From Rhodospirillaceae bacterium CCH5-H10 (GTDB lineage Bacteria > Pseudomonadota > Alphaproteobacteria > Reyranellales > Reyranellaceae), in contig LSKJ01000185.1 of assembly GCA_001557035.1 (NCBI GenBank), forward strand, positions 1 to 27,147: DNA of 27,147 nt. The letters are read 5' to 3'. A model generated the notes under the pieces. It did not search any database, was not told the origin of the DNA, and was given only the letters and a program-made list of their open reading frames with translations. Shown here in pieces: positions 16,112 through 23,999 of this stretch. Position 1 is the first letter of the stretch. Each line of letters begins with the position of its first letter. The translations under genes and the position numbers were made by a program.

Positions 16112-16612
16112 ATGTCTCTTGACACACAACGGAAGGGGCAAATTGGAGTCAATGCTGTCGAGCGCGTTGTCTTGAATGACTGGAATAGTCGTTGGCAACC
16201 AATCGATAGCGTCAACGACGACGGCGTTGATGGTTTAATTTTTATTGAGGCTGGAGGACATGCGACTGGGCAAATCGTCTTTGCCCAAGTGAAATATCGG
16301 AAAAGTCTGAAGACTGACAAGAAGAAGCGTCTTGCTATCACAATTTCGGCCAAGCGCCTGAAGTCAAACATTGAGACTTGGCGCAAGGTCGTAGGAGCGA
16401 TGATACTCATCAGCGTCGATTCGGATGGCAAAACGATGCATTGGGCTGATCTGCATTCCCATGACACAACCAAGGGCACAAGAATCTACGTACCGACTAA
16501 GAACAAATTCGATGCTAAAGCTCTAATTGCATTAGTCGCCACTGCGGAACGTTGCATCGCGATGTCTTACTTAAGCAGATATCTACGACTACAGAAGACT
16601 TTGCGTACCTGA
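16112..16612 (+). CDS. DUF4365-like, predicted PD-(D/E)XK-fold protein
   Basis: A 166-residue protein resembling DUF4365, which is predicted to have a restriction-endonuclease-like fold. Visible pattern: an early Glu (Glu17, IGVNAVERVV), the central SVNDDGVDGLIFIE with Asp40, and FAQVKYRK with Gln59-Val-Lys61, matching the D ... (E/Q)xK catalytic arrangement. A nuclease acting on DNA is the likely function. It follows the RT by 77 nt on the same strand, with low GC like the rest of the island. The ATG at 16112 has no strong ribosome-binding site. The 3' end overlaps the next gene by 61 nt. Whether it belongs to the retron or to a separate system is unclear. Confidence 0.72.
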   Translation: MSLDTQRKGQIGVNAVERVVLNDWNSRWQPIDSVNDDGVDGLIFIEAGGHATGQIVFAQVKYRKSLKTDKKKRLAITISAKRLKSNIETWRKVVGAMILISVDSDGKTMHWADLHSHDTTKGTRIYVPTKNKFDAKALIALVATAERCIAMSYLSRYLRLQKTLRT

Positions 16613-17127
16613 AGAATGAGGGCTCGTTACATCAAGTCGCTCGGCAGTATTATCGAGGGCTATCGAGCAACCAGTTGGCGTTTGATGGTGCAAAAACCAA
16701 AATCCGCTTCACGCGTGAGGGATGGCAACACATGACACGGTTGGAGCGGCCAAGGCTGGTGCAGTTCCAATCCTTTTTGTTGCTCGGAGCCCTAGTGCCG
16801 ATCATTAGGGGTCATTCAGAACGAGACTTAACTATTGTCAAAAGGAAGATAACTAACAAGAACCCGCAGAAAAATGAGAATGCCCAACCTAAGGAAAAGG
16901 AATATGCCATCCTGCGTGCGGCCGTTTCATTTCCATTTCGTCAAACTACAGTAGTAGCCGTAGTTTTTAGACGCCGCACAACTATGGATAAGAAAATCTC
17001 GTACAGCTTTTACACAGTGTACGAGCCACGGCGAAAACGGGATATGATTGGCAAAAGACGGAATAGTAGCGAATCGCTGGCAGCTCACCGACAAACCACG
17101 ATTCGTCCTAAGACAGCCCGGATATAA
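16552..17127 (+). CDS. Unknown 191-aa protein, possible RelE/barnase-like (BECR) fold
   Basis: The frame opens within the DUF4365-like gene at a TTG (16552) and overlaps it by 61 nt; there is no ATG before residue 60. This suggests translational coupling, a frameshift product with its neighbour, or a gene damaged at its start. The middle resembles toxin-nuclease motifs of the BECR (barnase-EndoU-colicin-RelE) type: IRFTREGWQHMTR, then a helix with LLLGALVPII, a basic loop (KRKITNKNPQ), VVAVVFRRRTT and a strand SYSFYTVYEPR. The C-terminus is very basic. The family is not certain, and no antitoxin gene is evident unless the DUF4365-like protein plays that part. Confidence 0.5.
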   Translation: MHRDVLLKQISTTTEDFAYLKNEGSLHQVARQYYRGLSSNQLAFDGAKTKIRFTREGWQHMTRLERPRLVQFQSFLLLGALVPIIRGHSERDLTIVKRKITNKNPQKNENAQPKEKEYAILRAAVSFPFRQTTVVAVVFRRRTTMDKKISYSFYTVYEPRRKRDMIGKRRNSSESLAAHRQTTIRPKTARI

Positions 17128-17409
17128 ACGACACAGCGCACCAGCGATTCGCTTCGCTTAGTCTATACGTCGCAACGCTCTTCTTGCAATCGCTGACCCG
17201 GGATTTCCTCCGATGAGGACAAGAAGCATGTCACATCACCTGACGATAGCGACATTACGGGCCACGGGAAGCCGCCTCGTAAGCGATGAAAATTAATGGA
17301 CGCGCGTATTGCATGGCGCAATTGAGGAGTTGTCCACTTAGTCCCCTTCACCCGTCGTTGATCATGGCCGCCGCGGCCGCGTCTCCCTTTTTTTCAGGAG
17401 GGCGTCGTG
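17128..17409. other. Gene-free stretch at the end of island B
   Basis: About 280 nt with no supported gene. It begins with low-GC sequence like the retron island and becomes GC-rich near 17350, which is the probable right boundary of the island. No direct repeat, integrase or tRNA end was found here. Confidence 0.45.
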
Positions 17410-17561
17410 TTGCGCGGGGGATCATCTTGTGGCCGTCAGTGTCGAAGGCGCGCAGCTGGACTTAGACTTCGGATTCGTCGAGCGCCTTCTGCAGGGCGTC
17501 GCGCAGGATCTTGACCGTGGCGGGCGGCGTCTTCGCGGACGCGGTCAGGCCGAACTCGTCC
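17410..17561 (-). pseudogene. Remnant of a Bug/TctC-type periplasmic receptor C-terminus
   Basis: Read on the minus strand, 17559 to 17462 encodes EFGLTASAKTPPATVKILRD followed by ALQKALDESEV, then an in-frame TAA and VQLRAFDTDGHKMI. This fits the last third of tripartite tricarboxylate transporter (TctC/Bug) receptors, where 'GL..PA.TP..V...L..A...AL.DPEV...L...' is usual. The internal stop and missing upstream part show that it is dead. No transporter partner survives in the window. Confidence 0.5.
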
Positions 17562-17654
17562 AGAGTGGCTCATGAGGCAGGTCGGTGACGCGCGGTAGCG
17601 CCAGTCACCGTGTCAACAGAGGTGACAATGCGCCGACGGTGCGGCTGACCGTCT

Positions 17655-18047
17655 ACGGGCAAAGATCGACCAGTCGGTGCCAGAAGAGAGGGAGCACCAC
17701 GAGCGGTAGCCAGACGACCGTTAGAAGCCGCAATGCGATCAGCACGATGCCCATGATCTGCGCAGCAACCAGCCAAGGAAAGGCGATCCCGAAGATCACC
17801 ATGGTCACGGTGTAACCCAGCGCCTAGAGGCAGTACGTGCCCTTGTCGGTGGAGTCAGGCGCGGCACCAGGTCGAGCGTCGTGACTTGCGCGAAGAAGAT
17901 CGCCCACGATGCGATGAACGCGATTGCCAGCCGGATGAGGATGGACGGGCGGTCCAACCAGGCGACGAGGCGGCGGTACGATTCGATCAAAGAAAAACCT
18001 CGCGCGGCCTTGGCACGGACGCGGAGCGGCCTTCGAGCGGCGTTCAC
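17655..18047 (-). pseudogene. Degenerate membrane-protein gene
   Basis: An ATG-started frame at 18047 encodes a basic N-terminus and one transmembrane segment (ILIRLAIAFIASWAIFFAQV), stopping at 17805. A second frame on the same strand (about 17820-17655) continues with three hydrophobic segments (MVIFGIAFPWLVAAQIMGIV, LIALRLLTVVWLPLVVLPLF) after an in-frame TAG. Together they look like one membrane protein broken by a frameshift. It could be a TctB-like partner of the receptor remnant downstream, but similarity is not strong enough to say. Confidence 0.4.
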
Positions 18048-18066
18048 TTGATCAGTGGGTGCGTAG

Positions 18067-18104
18067 CCCCCTCACCCAACCTCTCCCCCAATCGGGAGAG
18101 AGGA
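18067..18104. repeat. Intergenic palindromic repeat (CTCTCCC-loop-GGGAGAG)
   Basis: The sequence CCCCTCACCCAACCTCTCCC, six-base loop and GGGAGAG at 18081-18087 and 18094-18100 is a widespread type of intergenic repeat in GC-rich proteobacteria. It lies between gene remnants and the lipoprotein gene. Confidence 0.6.
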
Positions 18105-18202
18105 GTATGCGGGGCGGTGCGTCCGTTCAGCGGGCTAGCATGACCACGGCCAACGCTGCGCCGTCAGATGCGGGTTCGCCCGATCTCAATCAGGCACCTC
18201 CG

Positions 18203-18643
18203 TCAACACCGCGGCGCGGTGCGCGTCCTATAGCCGTCGTAGTACTGGCTGCCGCAGACGACCTGCTGCTGGACCACGTCGTCGCGGTAGCCGTTCTGGC
18301 CGCGGTTGACCACGGTGACGCTGGTGTAGCGGCGGCCGTCGCCCTGGTTGTACCAGGCGCCCTGCTGCGGCTGGTTCTGGTAGTAGTAGTTCGGCGCGGG
18401 CTGGGCGTAGCCGTAGGCCGGCGGGGCGTAGCCGTAGCGCGGCGGCGGGGCGTAGCCGGTGTTGTAATAGCCCGGCCCGGCCGGATAGGCGCCGCTCGGG
18501 GCGCCATAGCCGTCGCCCTGGCAGGCCGCCGCGGCGAGGCCGAGGCCGACTGTCAGCGCGAGTTTCGCAGAGGCGCGTCCGAGCCACGCCCCGCGCGCGG
18601 GTGCGTCGGTCAGGGACGAAAGTCTCTCGGCAAAGCGCAGCAT
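18203..18643 (-). CDS. Tyr/Pro-rich lipoprotein
   Basis: A 146-residue secreted protein. It has a long N-region, then a hydrophobic segment LALTVGLGLAAAAC ending in a plausible lipobox (Cys about 41). The mature part is low-complexity, rich in Tyr, Gly and Pro (PAGPGYYNTGYAPPPRYGYA), and ends in a small cysteine-containing segment (VVQQQVVCGSQYYDGYRTRT). The start at 18643 is supported by an excellent ribosome-binding site (GGAGGAAC before the ATG). Function unknown; probably an envelope or surface protein. Confidence 0.78.
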   Translation of the reverse strand: MLRFAERLSSLTDAPARGAWLGRASAKLALTVGLGLAAAACQGDGYGAPSGAYPAGPGYYNTGYAPPPRYGYAPPAYGYAQPAPNYYYQNQPQQGAWYNQGDGRRYTSVTVVNRGQNGYRDDVVQQQVVCGSQYYDGYRTRTAPRC

Positions 18644-18726
18644 CTGTTCCTCCAGGCCCGGTCGCGGGCGTCGGCATCATCGGAAGGGCTTCAGGCCAAA
18701 CCAAGGCGGGTTCGGCCGCCGCATGG

Positions 18727-19641
18727 TCACTGAAACGCTTTATCGCCGCCGAAGTTGCCCTGGCTCCGCCAGGCCGTCGGGGTCGTGTCGAAGCGGTTGC
18801 GGAACCAGCGGGAGAAGGCACTGAGCGAGGAGAAGCCCACCATGTCGGCCAGCGCCGTCAGCGGCCGGTCGGCGTTGGGCAAGGTGCGGGTCACGATCTC
18901 GGTGCGCACCGCTTCCATGATGTCGGAGAAGGTCTGACCCTCCTCCGCCAGGCGCCGGTGCAGCAGGCGGCGATTGAGGTTCAGCTGGTTCGCCACCCGG
19001 TCGACCGTGCAACGGCCGCTGGCCAACTGCAGCGAGATCAGCTCGCGGGTCTTGTCGGAGAGGCGCTCGTTGGGGCGGGCCAGCAGGGAATCGAGGTGCC
19101 GCCGCGCATAGCGCGCCAGGGCCGGGTCGGCGGTGGGGATGGCGCGGTCGAGGTCGCGCGTCTCGCAGACGATGCCGTCGAAGTCGCGGCCGAACTCGAC
19201 CCGGCCGCCGAACAGCCGCCGGTGGCCGTCGCGGCGGCGCGGCGCGGCGTGGGTGAAGGCGATCGAGGGCTGCCAGCCCGGGCCGATCAGCGAGCGCAGC
19301 ACGCGGTAGAAGACGCCGACCGTCAGCTCCATGCCCTGGCGGACGGGCTGCAGCGCGCCGACGCGGATCTCGGCCTTCATGACGGCCACGCCCGCGCTTT
19401 CCTCGAGCCGAAGCGTGAGCGACTGGTTGTGCACGGGAATGTAGCGCATCAGCGACTGCAGGGCCGCGCGCACCATCGGCTCCTCGCGCACCAGCAGGCC
19501 GATCGGACCCAGCACCGAGAGCGTGCGCGTCTCCGCGAGGCGAATGCCGAAATCCTCGATCCCCGCGGCCTCCGCCGACTCCTCGAGCAGCCGACGCAGC
19601 CCGCCCGCCGATGCCGCCGCTGTCGCGCGCTTCGCCCGCAT
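18727..19641 (-). pseudogene. AraC-family transcriptional regulator lacking its 5' end
   Basis: A regulator with an arabinose-binding-like N-terminal domain (VLGPIGLLVREEPMVRAALQ) and a C-terminal AraC helix-turn-helix pair: LNLNRRLLHRRLAEEG and, for the second, LADMVGFSSLSAFSRWFRNR, the canonical AraC signature. Native similarity begins abruptly at GGLRRLLEES, about 40 residues into a normal protein of this class. Upstream of about 19605 the strand is antisense to a DUF1214 gene that is also truncated. Translation could begin at an ATG at 19641 in foreign sequence, yielding 304 residues, so some function may remain. The DNA-binding half is intact. Confidence 0.78.
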
Positions 19642-20254
19642 CGCGCTGGTGCCGGGCCAGGACTTCGACAAGAGCAAGCTCGACGCCGACTTCGTCTCGC
19701 GCATCCCGCACATCGCCTTCGACCGCATCATGGTGCAGCTCAAGGTGAACAAGTCGGTGAAGAACGTGAACGGCTGGCTCTACGACACGGTCACCGGCCT
19801 CTATGGCACCGACTATCTCAACCGCGCCCTGGTGACGGCGATCGGGCTGGGCGCCAACCGGCCGCAGGACGCGATCTATCCGATGTCGCTGAAGGACGCA
19901 GGCGGAAGCGACTATGACGGCAAGAACAAGTACGTGATCCGCTTCGCCAAGGGCCAACTGCCGCCGGTCAAGGGCTTCTGGTCGATCACCATGTACGATG
20001 CCGACTTCTTCTTCGTCGCCAACCCGATCAACCGGTACTCGATCAGCGCGCGGCAGAAGCTGAAGGCCAATGCCGACGGCTCGATCGACCTCTACATCCA
20101 GAACGAATCGCCCGGCGCCGACAAGGAGTCGAACTGGCTGCCCGCGCCGAAGGGCAAGTTCCAGCTGATGCTGCGCATGTACTGGCCCAACGAGACACAG
20201 CCCTCGATCATCAACGGCACCTGGTCGCCGCCGCCCGCGAAGAAGGTGGCGTAA
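19600..20254 (+). pseudogene. DUF1254/DUF1214 protein, C-terminal part only
   Basis: The translation from about 19601 (PPADAAAVARFARIALVPGQ) to the stop at 20254 matches the second half of DUF1254-DUF1214 proteins, including the DUF1214 domain (YVIRFAKGQLPPVKGFWSIT ... NPINRYSISAR). Full proteins are about 450 residues; 218 remain. The DUF1254 half, signal peptide and promoter are gone. An ATG at 19523 is in frame but lies within antisense AraC sequence. The clean coding quality suggests recent truncation. Function of the family is unknown; relatives are often secreted. Confidence 0.78.
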
Positions 20255-20272
20255 GGCGACGGGCCAGACCCG

Positions 20273-21541
20273 CTATCGCCGGACGCCCGCGGAAAGCTTC
20301 TGGACGGGTATCGCATTGAAGCCCGGCGGCACGCCGGACCAGGCGCTGCCGCTCAGCATCGTGTCGCGCCCGACTGCGAACAGGCTGCGCATATAGGCCT
20401 GGTCGAAGGGTCCGTTCAGCCGCTCGGTGAAGCTCGGCGGAATGACGGCCACGTTGTAGTCGATGCCGTCGCGCCGGGCGATGACGTAGAGCTGGTAGAG
20501 GTCGCTCAGCCCCTGCGCCTGGATCAGCGTGGCGATCGCCCGGTCGGCGATCTTCATGGTGTTGCGCGGCACCGTCTCCGGGTCCGCGCCCGGCCGTGCG
20601 TTGCGGATGACGAACAGCCGCCGCGGCCGGTCGGTCAGGGCCCCAAGGATCGCGGGACTGGCGGAGGTCACGCCGGCCAGCATGTCGTCGCCGCCCAGCG
20701 ACGGCGGGTAGATGACCACCTGTGCCACCGTGCCACCGTCGACATGCATCTCCTGGTAGCGTTCGCCACCCGTCTCGATGTCGAACATCACCGGCGGCAG
20801 GATGCCGGGGATCGACGCCGAGGCGAGCAGGATATTGGCGAACAGGTCGGCCGCGCGCGGGTGCGCGCTGGCGGCGATCGAGCCCATGTTCCACAGCACG
20901 CCCACCGGCACGTCGAGATTGGTCGTGGCCACGAACAGCAAGCGGCCCTTCTCGGTGTACTCGCGGCCGATCGCGGCGAGCAGCGCTGAGGTGACGAAGC
21001 GCCGGATCGTGCGCAGCAGCGGTGCCGAATCGTAGAGCGAATCGCCCAGCAGCCCCTGCAGCAGCCCCCGGCTGCTCATGACGTCGGACGCACCGATGTC
21101 GGTGTACACTCGTTCGAGGTCGCGGTCGTTGCCGGAGCCGAGGAACGCGAACGGCGCGCTCAGCGCCCCGGTGCTGACGCCGGTCACGCCCTTGAAGACC
21201 GGGCGGGTTCCCGTCTCGCTCCATCCGTTCAGCAGCCCCGCGCCGAATGCACCGTTCTCGCCGCCACCGGAGATCGCGAGATAGCTGGCCGTGCCCACCG
21301 TCCCGCCGCTTCTCTGGGCGTAGGCGATCTCGCGGCTGAGCGCCTCGAAGGCGATGCGGCCGAACAGCCTGTCGCTGCTGCCGTCGAGCACGACCCTGCA
21401 ATCGTCCGGCATGCCGGCGAACCGGCCCTGTTCCGCCGCCTTCGCAGGCAGCGCCGCGAGTCTCGCCGGAGAGGCACAACCGCCGGCCGTTACGGACGCC
21501 ATGCCCGCGCCCAGGACTCCGAGGAAAGACCGCCGCTTCAT
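20273..21541 (-). CDS. Patatin-like phospholipase, lipoprotein or Tat-type exported
   Basis: A 422-residue patatin-family hydrolase. The oxyanion-hole motif is GGGENG (92-97), the nucleophile elbow GVSTG (121-125, Ser123) and the dyad Asp is in DGG (Asp268). The N-terminus has twin arginines (MKRRSFLG), a hydrophobic stretch and a lipobox-like TAGGC (Cys22), suggesting Tat or Sec export with lipid anchoring, so it probably acts on membrane lipids in the envelope. ATG 21541 gives a good signal sequence; the 18 codons upstream do not. It ends 18 nt from the convergent DUF1214 remnant. The substrate is unknown. Confidence 0.93.
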   Translation of the reverse strand: MKRRSFLGVLGAGMASVTAGGCASPARLAALPAKAAEQGRFAGMPDDCRVVLDGSSDRLFGRIAFEALSREIAYAQRSGGTVGTASYLAISGGGENGAFGAGLLNGWSETGTRPVFKGVTGVSTGALSAPFAFLGSGNDRDLERVYTDIGASDVMSSRGLLQGLLGDSLYDSAPLLRTIRRFVTSALLAAIGREYTEKGRLLFVATTNLDVPVGVLWNMGSIAASAHPRAADLFANILLASASIPGILPPVMFDIETGGERYQEMHVDGGTVAQVVIYPPSLGGDDMLAGVTSASPAILGALTDRPRRLFVIRNARPGADPETVPRNTMKIADRAIATLIQAQGLSDLYQLYVIARRDGIDYNVAVIPPSFTERLNGPFDQAYMRSLFAVGRDTMLSGSAWSGVPPGFNAIPVQKLSAGVRR

Positions 21542-21625
21542 TGGCGGGCAGTGTGCGCCGGGGACGGTCCACCGATCAATCGCGGCCCCACGCAAGAGCG
21601 CTACAATGCGAGCAGGTCGGGCCCG

Positions 21626-22375
21626 TCAGCGCGTCGTGAGCGGGCTGGGCGCGAGCGGCGCCAGCGGCGAGGGACCGCCGACCGCCGGGTCCTTGACCTG
21701 GCTCGGCCGCACGGCGGGATCGTTGACGCGCGTGGGCACCACCTGGACGTCGGCACCGCTGGCCGGACCCGCCGGAGTCGCACCCGCGGCAGCGCCTGGA
21801 GCGGCGGATTCAGGCGGGCTGCCGGCGGGCACGGTGCCGGGGGGCGGCGTCGCGGGCCGGCCTTCCTGCTGGGCGACGGCCTTGGCGGCGGAGGACGTGT
21901 AGAGCCATTCGTCGGCGCCGCGGGTCGTGCCCTCGCGGAAGACGGCAATCGCGCGCTGCTTGTCGCCGGCCTTCCAGTAGGCTTCGGACACGTCGCGATA
22001 GACCATGCCGGTGGCGCTGGGCTTGTTGTCCTTCGCCACGAGCTGCAGCGCGCCCTTGGCGCGGTCGAAGCTGCGCTCGCCGGCGGCCCGGTCGCCGCTG
22101 CGGATCTGGTACTCGGCGAGGCTCGAGTAGGCGAGCGCCAGGGTGCCGCAATTGTAGTTGGTGGTGGAGGAGCACTGGTCGGAGGCCGAATACTTCTCGA
22201 CTTCCTTCTGGGCGAGGCTGGTGGCGGTCTTGAGGTCGCCCTTGTCCGACGCCTGCATGGCCTCGGCCTGGTAGGATTCGCCGCCGCTCGCACAGGCCGC
22301 CGCCAGCGCCGCCGTCGCGACCGTCGCGACAAGCCTGAGGACCCTAGTCCTGCGTTCCCCCCATAGCGCCGTCAT
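21626..22375 (-). CDS. TPR-like lipoprotein
   Basis: A 249-residue lipoprotein. The signal peptide (RVLRLVATVATAALAAAC) ends in a LAAAC lipobox with Cys about 28. Residues 35-165 are helical with tetratricopeptide-like spacing (AYSSLAEYQIRSGDRAAGER, AYWKAGDKQRAIAVFREGT). The C-terminal 80 residues are Pro/Ala-rich and disordered. A cysteine pair (68 and 76, CSSTTNYNC) may form a disulphide in the periplasm. The ATG at 22375 has AGGGA upstream. It may be cotranscribed with the patatin gene 84 nt downstream, and is divergent from the porin. Probably an envelope scaffold; function not known. Confidence 0.82.
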   Translation of the reverse strand: MTALWGERRTRVLRLVATVATAALAAACASGGESYQAEAMQASDKGDLKTATSLAQKEVEKYSASDQCSSTTNYNCGTLALAYSSLAEYQIRSGDRAAGERSFDRAKGALQLVAKDNKPSATGMVYRDVSEAYWKAGDKQRAIAVFREGTTRGADEWLYTSSAAKAVAQQEGRPATPPPGTVPAGSPPESAAPGAAAGATPAGPASGADVQVVPTRVNDPAVRPSQVKDPAVGGPSPLAPLAPSPLTTR

Positions 22376-22503
22376 GTCCGTTCCCTATCAAGCGCGAAGA
22401 CCGCAGACCGGCCCTCCCCCGCGAAAAGCTTATGCCGACCACGCCGCCCGAGCGAAAGGGGGATTTGAGGGCCGCGCTTTCGCGCGACCCCGTAGAAGTC
22501 CGG

Positions 22504-22524
22504 GGACATTGCATGGCAATGTCC
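22504..22524. repeat. REP-like palindrome, copy 1 (GGACATTGC-ATG-GCAATGTCC)
   Basis: Nine-bp arms around a 3-nt loop, in the divergent intergenic region between the lipoprotein and porin genes. The same arms recur at 26923-26943 and 27021-27043. Flanking bases GTCCGG and CCGGGG are also G/C-rich. It lies about 60 nt upstream of the porin start, so it would be in the 5' leader if the promoter is further upstream. Confidence 0.75.
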
Positions 22525-22586
22525 GGGGCCGCCGCGAGAGGCGGGCATGTAGTCGGGTCGGCGTTGGCTACCGGGATGGACCGCTC

Positions 22587-23984
22587 TTGAGGAAGACCAC
22601 GCATCTGCAGCGCGCCGCCGCTTCGATCCTCGCGGCGACGCTGCTTTTGCCGGGCAGCGCGCTCGCGCAGAACAGCAAGCAGGAATACCCGATCCCGCGG
22701 ACGCCCGCCGAGGACCTGACCGCGATCGAGCGGATCTTCGAGCCGCCGAAGCCGCCGCCGCTGACGGCCTTTCCCGAGTTGCGCGAAAAGTGGAAGGACA
22801 CGCCGGGATTCCTGCGCGATTCCCGCGTGAGCTTCGAGGCCCGCAGCTACTTCCGCGACTATGTGTCGAGTTCGCCGGCCAGCAGCACCATGGAGCAGGC
22901 CTGGGCGAGCGGCGGTTCGGTCTCGGCGGAGACCGGCAAGCTGTTCGACCTCGTGACCCTGGGCGCGGTGCTCTACACGTCGTTTCCCGTGATCGCGCCG
23001 CCGCAGTACGGCAACACCGGGCTGCTGCTGCCCGACCAGCAGGGTTTCGCGGTGTTCGGCCAGCTCTACGGCCAGGCACACCTGTTCGACGACCACAGGA
23101 TCACGCTCGGCCGCTATCTCTACAACACGCCGTTCCTGGGACCCCACGACAACCGCATGGCGCCCCAGACCTTCTCCGGCTACACGGTGAGCGGCACGCT
23201 GGGCGGCGATGGCACGCGCGCCGGCGGGCCCAGCTTCCGCTACGGCGGCGGCTTCATCGACGCCATCAAGCCGCGCGATGCGATCGCCTTCCAGTCCATG
23301 GCAAGTGCGGCCGGCGTGCCCAACTCCAACGCCGGCGTGGGCATGCTGGGCGGCCTGATGACCTGGGGCCCGGCGCGCATCGGCGCCATCAACTACTACA
23401 GCCACGACCTGCTCAACATCTTCTACACCGAGGGCAAGATCGGGCATGATTTCGGCGGTGGCTTCACGGCCCTCGCCGCGGCGCAGTTCGTCGCACAGAA
23501 CAGCACCGGGCTGTCGCAGATGAACGGCGGCACGCCCTTCGCCACCAGCGAGTTCGGCGCGAAGGTCGACCTCGGCTACGACACCGGCATCCTGACGCTT
23601 GGATACTCGGTCACGAACCCCGGCCTCGGCATCCTGACGCCGTGGAGCGCCAGCCCTTTCTACACCAGCGCGCTGATCCAGAACTTCCAGCGCGCCGGCG
23701 AACAGGCGGTGATGGTCGGCCTGTCGCACAGCCTGATCGGACTGGGGCTGCCGGCCGCCGTCTCCACGCACTTCTTCAACGGCTGGACCAGCGCCGCTGC
23801 CGCCGGCCCGCCGCTGGTCGAGAGCGAATGGGACTTCCACGTCGACTGGCAGCCCGACCACGACCGCCTGCAGGGACTCTGGTTCCGCGTGCAGTACGGC
23901 CGCTTTACCGTGTGGCAGGGTGGCACTGTCACCAACGGCGAGGAGCTGCGCGTGGTGCTCAACTACAAGCTCAATCTCTATTGA
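22587..23984 (+). CDS. OprD-family-like outer-membrane porin
   Basis: A 465-residue outer-membrane beta-barrel. The signal peptide is RAAASILAATLLLPGSALAQ, followed by mature QNSKQEYPIP. The remainder shows alternating strands, Gly/aromatic-rich turns, and patterns of the OprD porins (DSRVSFEARSYFRDY, ITLGRYLYNTPFLGPHDNRM, VVLNYKLNLY at the end). These porins admit small molecules such as organic acids or basic amino acids. The start is TTG 22587; upstream in-frame codons run through the repeat and lack signal-peptide character. The gene ends 15 nt before the convergent amidohydrolase. Substrate is unknown. Confidence 0.82.
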   Translation: MRKTTHLQRAAASILAATLLLPGSALAQNSKQEYPIPRTPAEDLTAIERIFEPPKPPPLTAFPELREKWKDTPGFLRDSRVSFEARSYFRDYVSSSPASSTMEQAWASGGSVSAETGKLFDLVTLGAVLYTSFPVIAPPQYGNTGLLLPDQQGFAVFGQLYGQAHLFDDHRITLGRYLYNTPFLGPHDNRMAPQTFSGYTVSGTLGGDGTRAGGPSFRYGGGFIDAIKPRDAIAFQSMASAAGVPNSNAGVGMLGGLMTWGPARIGAINYYSHDLLNIFYTEGKIGHDFGGGFTALAAAQFVAQNSTGLSQMNGGTPFATSEFGAKVDLGYDTGILTLGYSVTNPGLGILTPWSASPFYTSALIQNFQRAGEQAVMVGLSHSLIGLGLPAAVSTHFFNGWTSAAAAGPPLVESEWDFHVDWQPDHDRLQGLWFRVQYGRFTVWQGGTVTNGEELRVVLNYKLNLY

Positions 23985-23999
23985 GGGCAGGTCGCTCCG

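Noticed and set aside
18601..19917. 438-codon plus-strand frame opposite the AraC gene
   Set aside because: Low-complexity shadow; the AraC HTH signature is on the minus strand.
22374..22586. Upstream extension of the porin reading frame
   Set aside because: The extra 71 residues are Arg/Gly-rich, cross the palindromic repeat, and would hide the signal peptide beginning near 22587.
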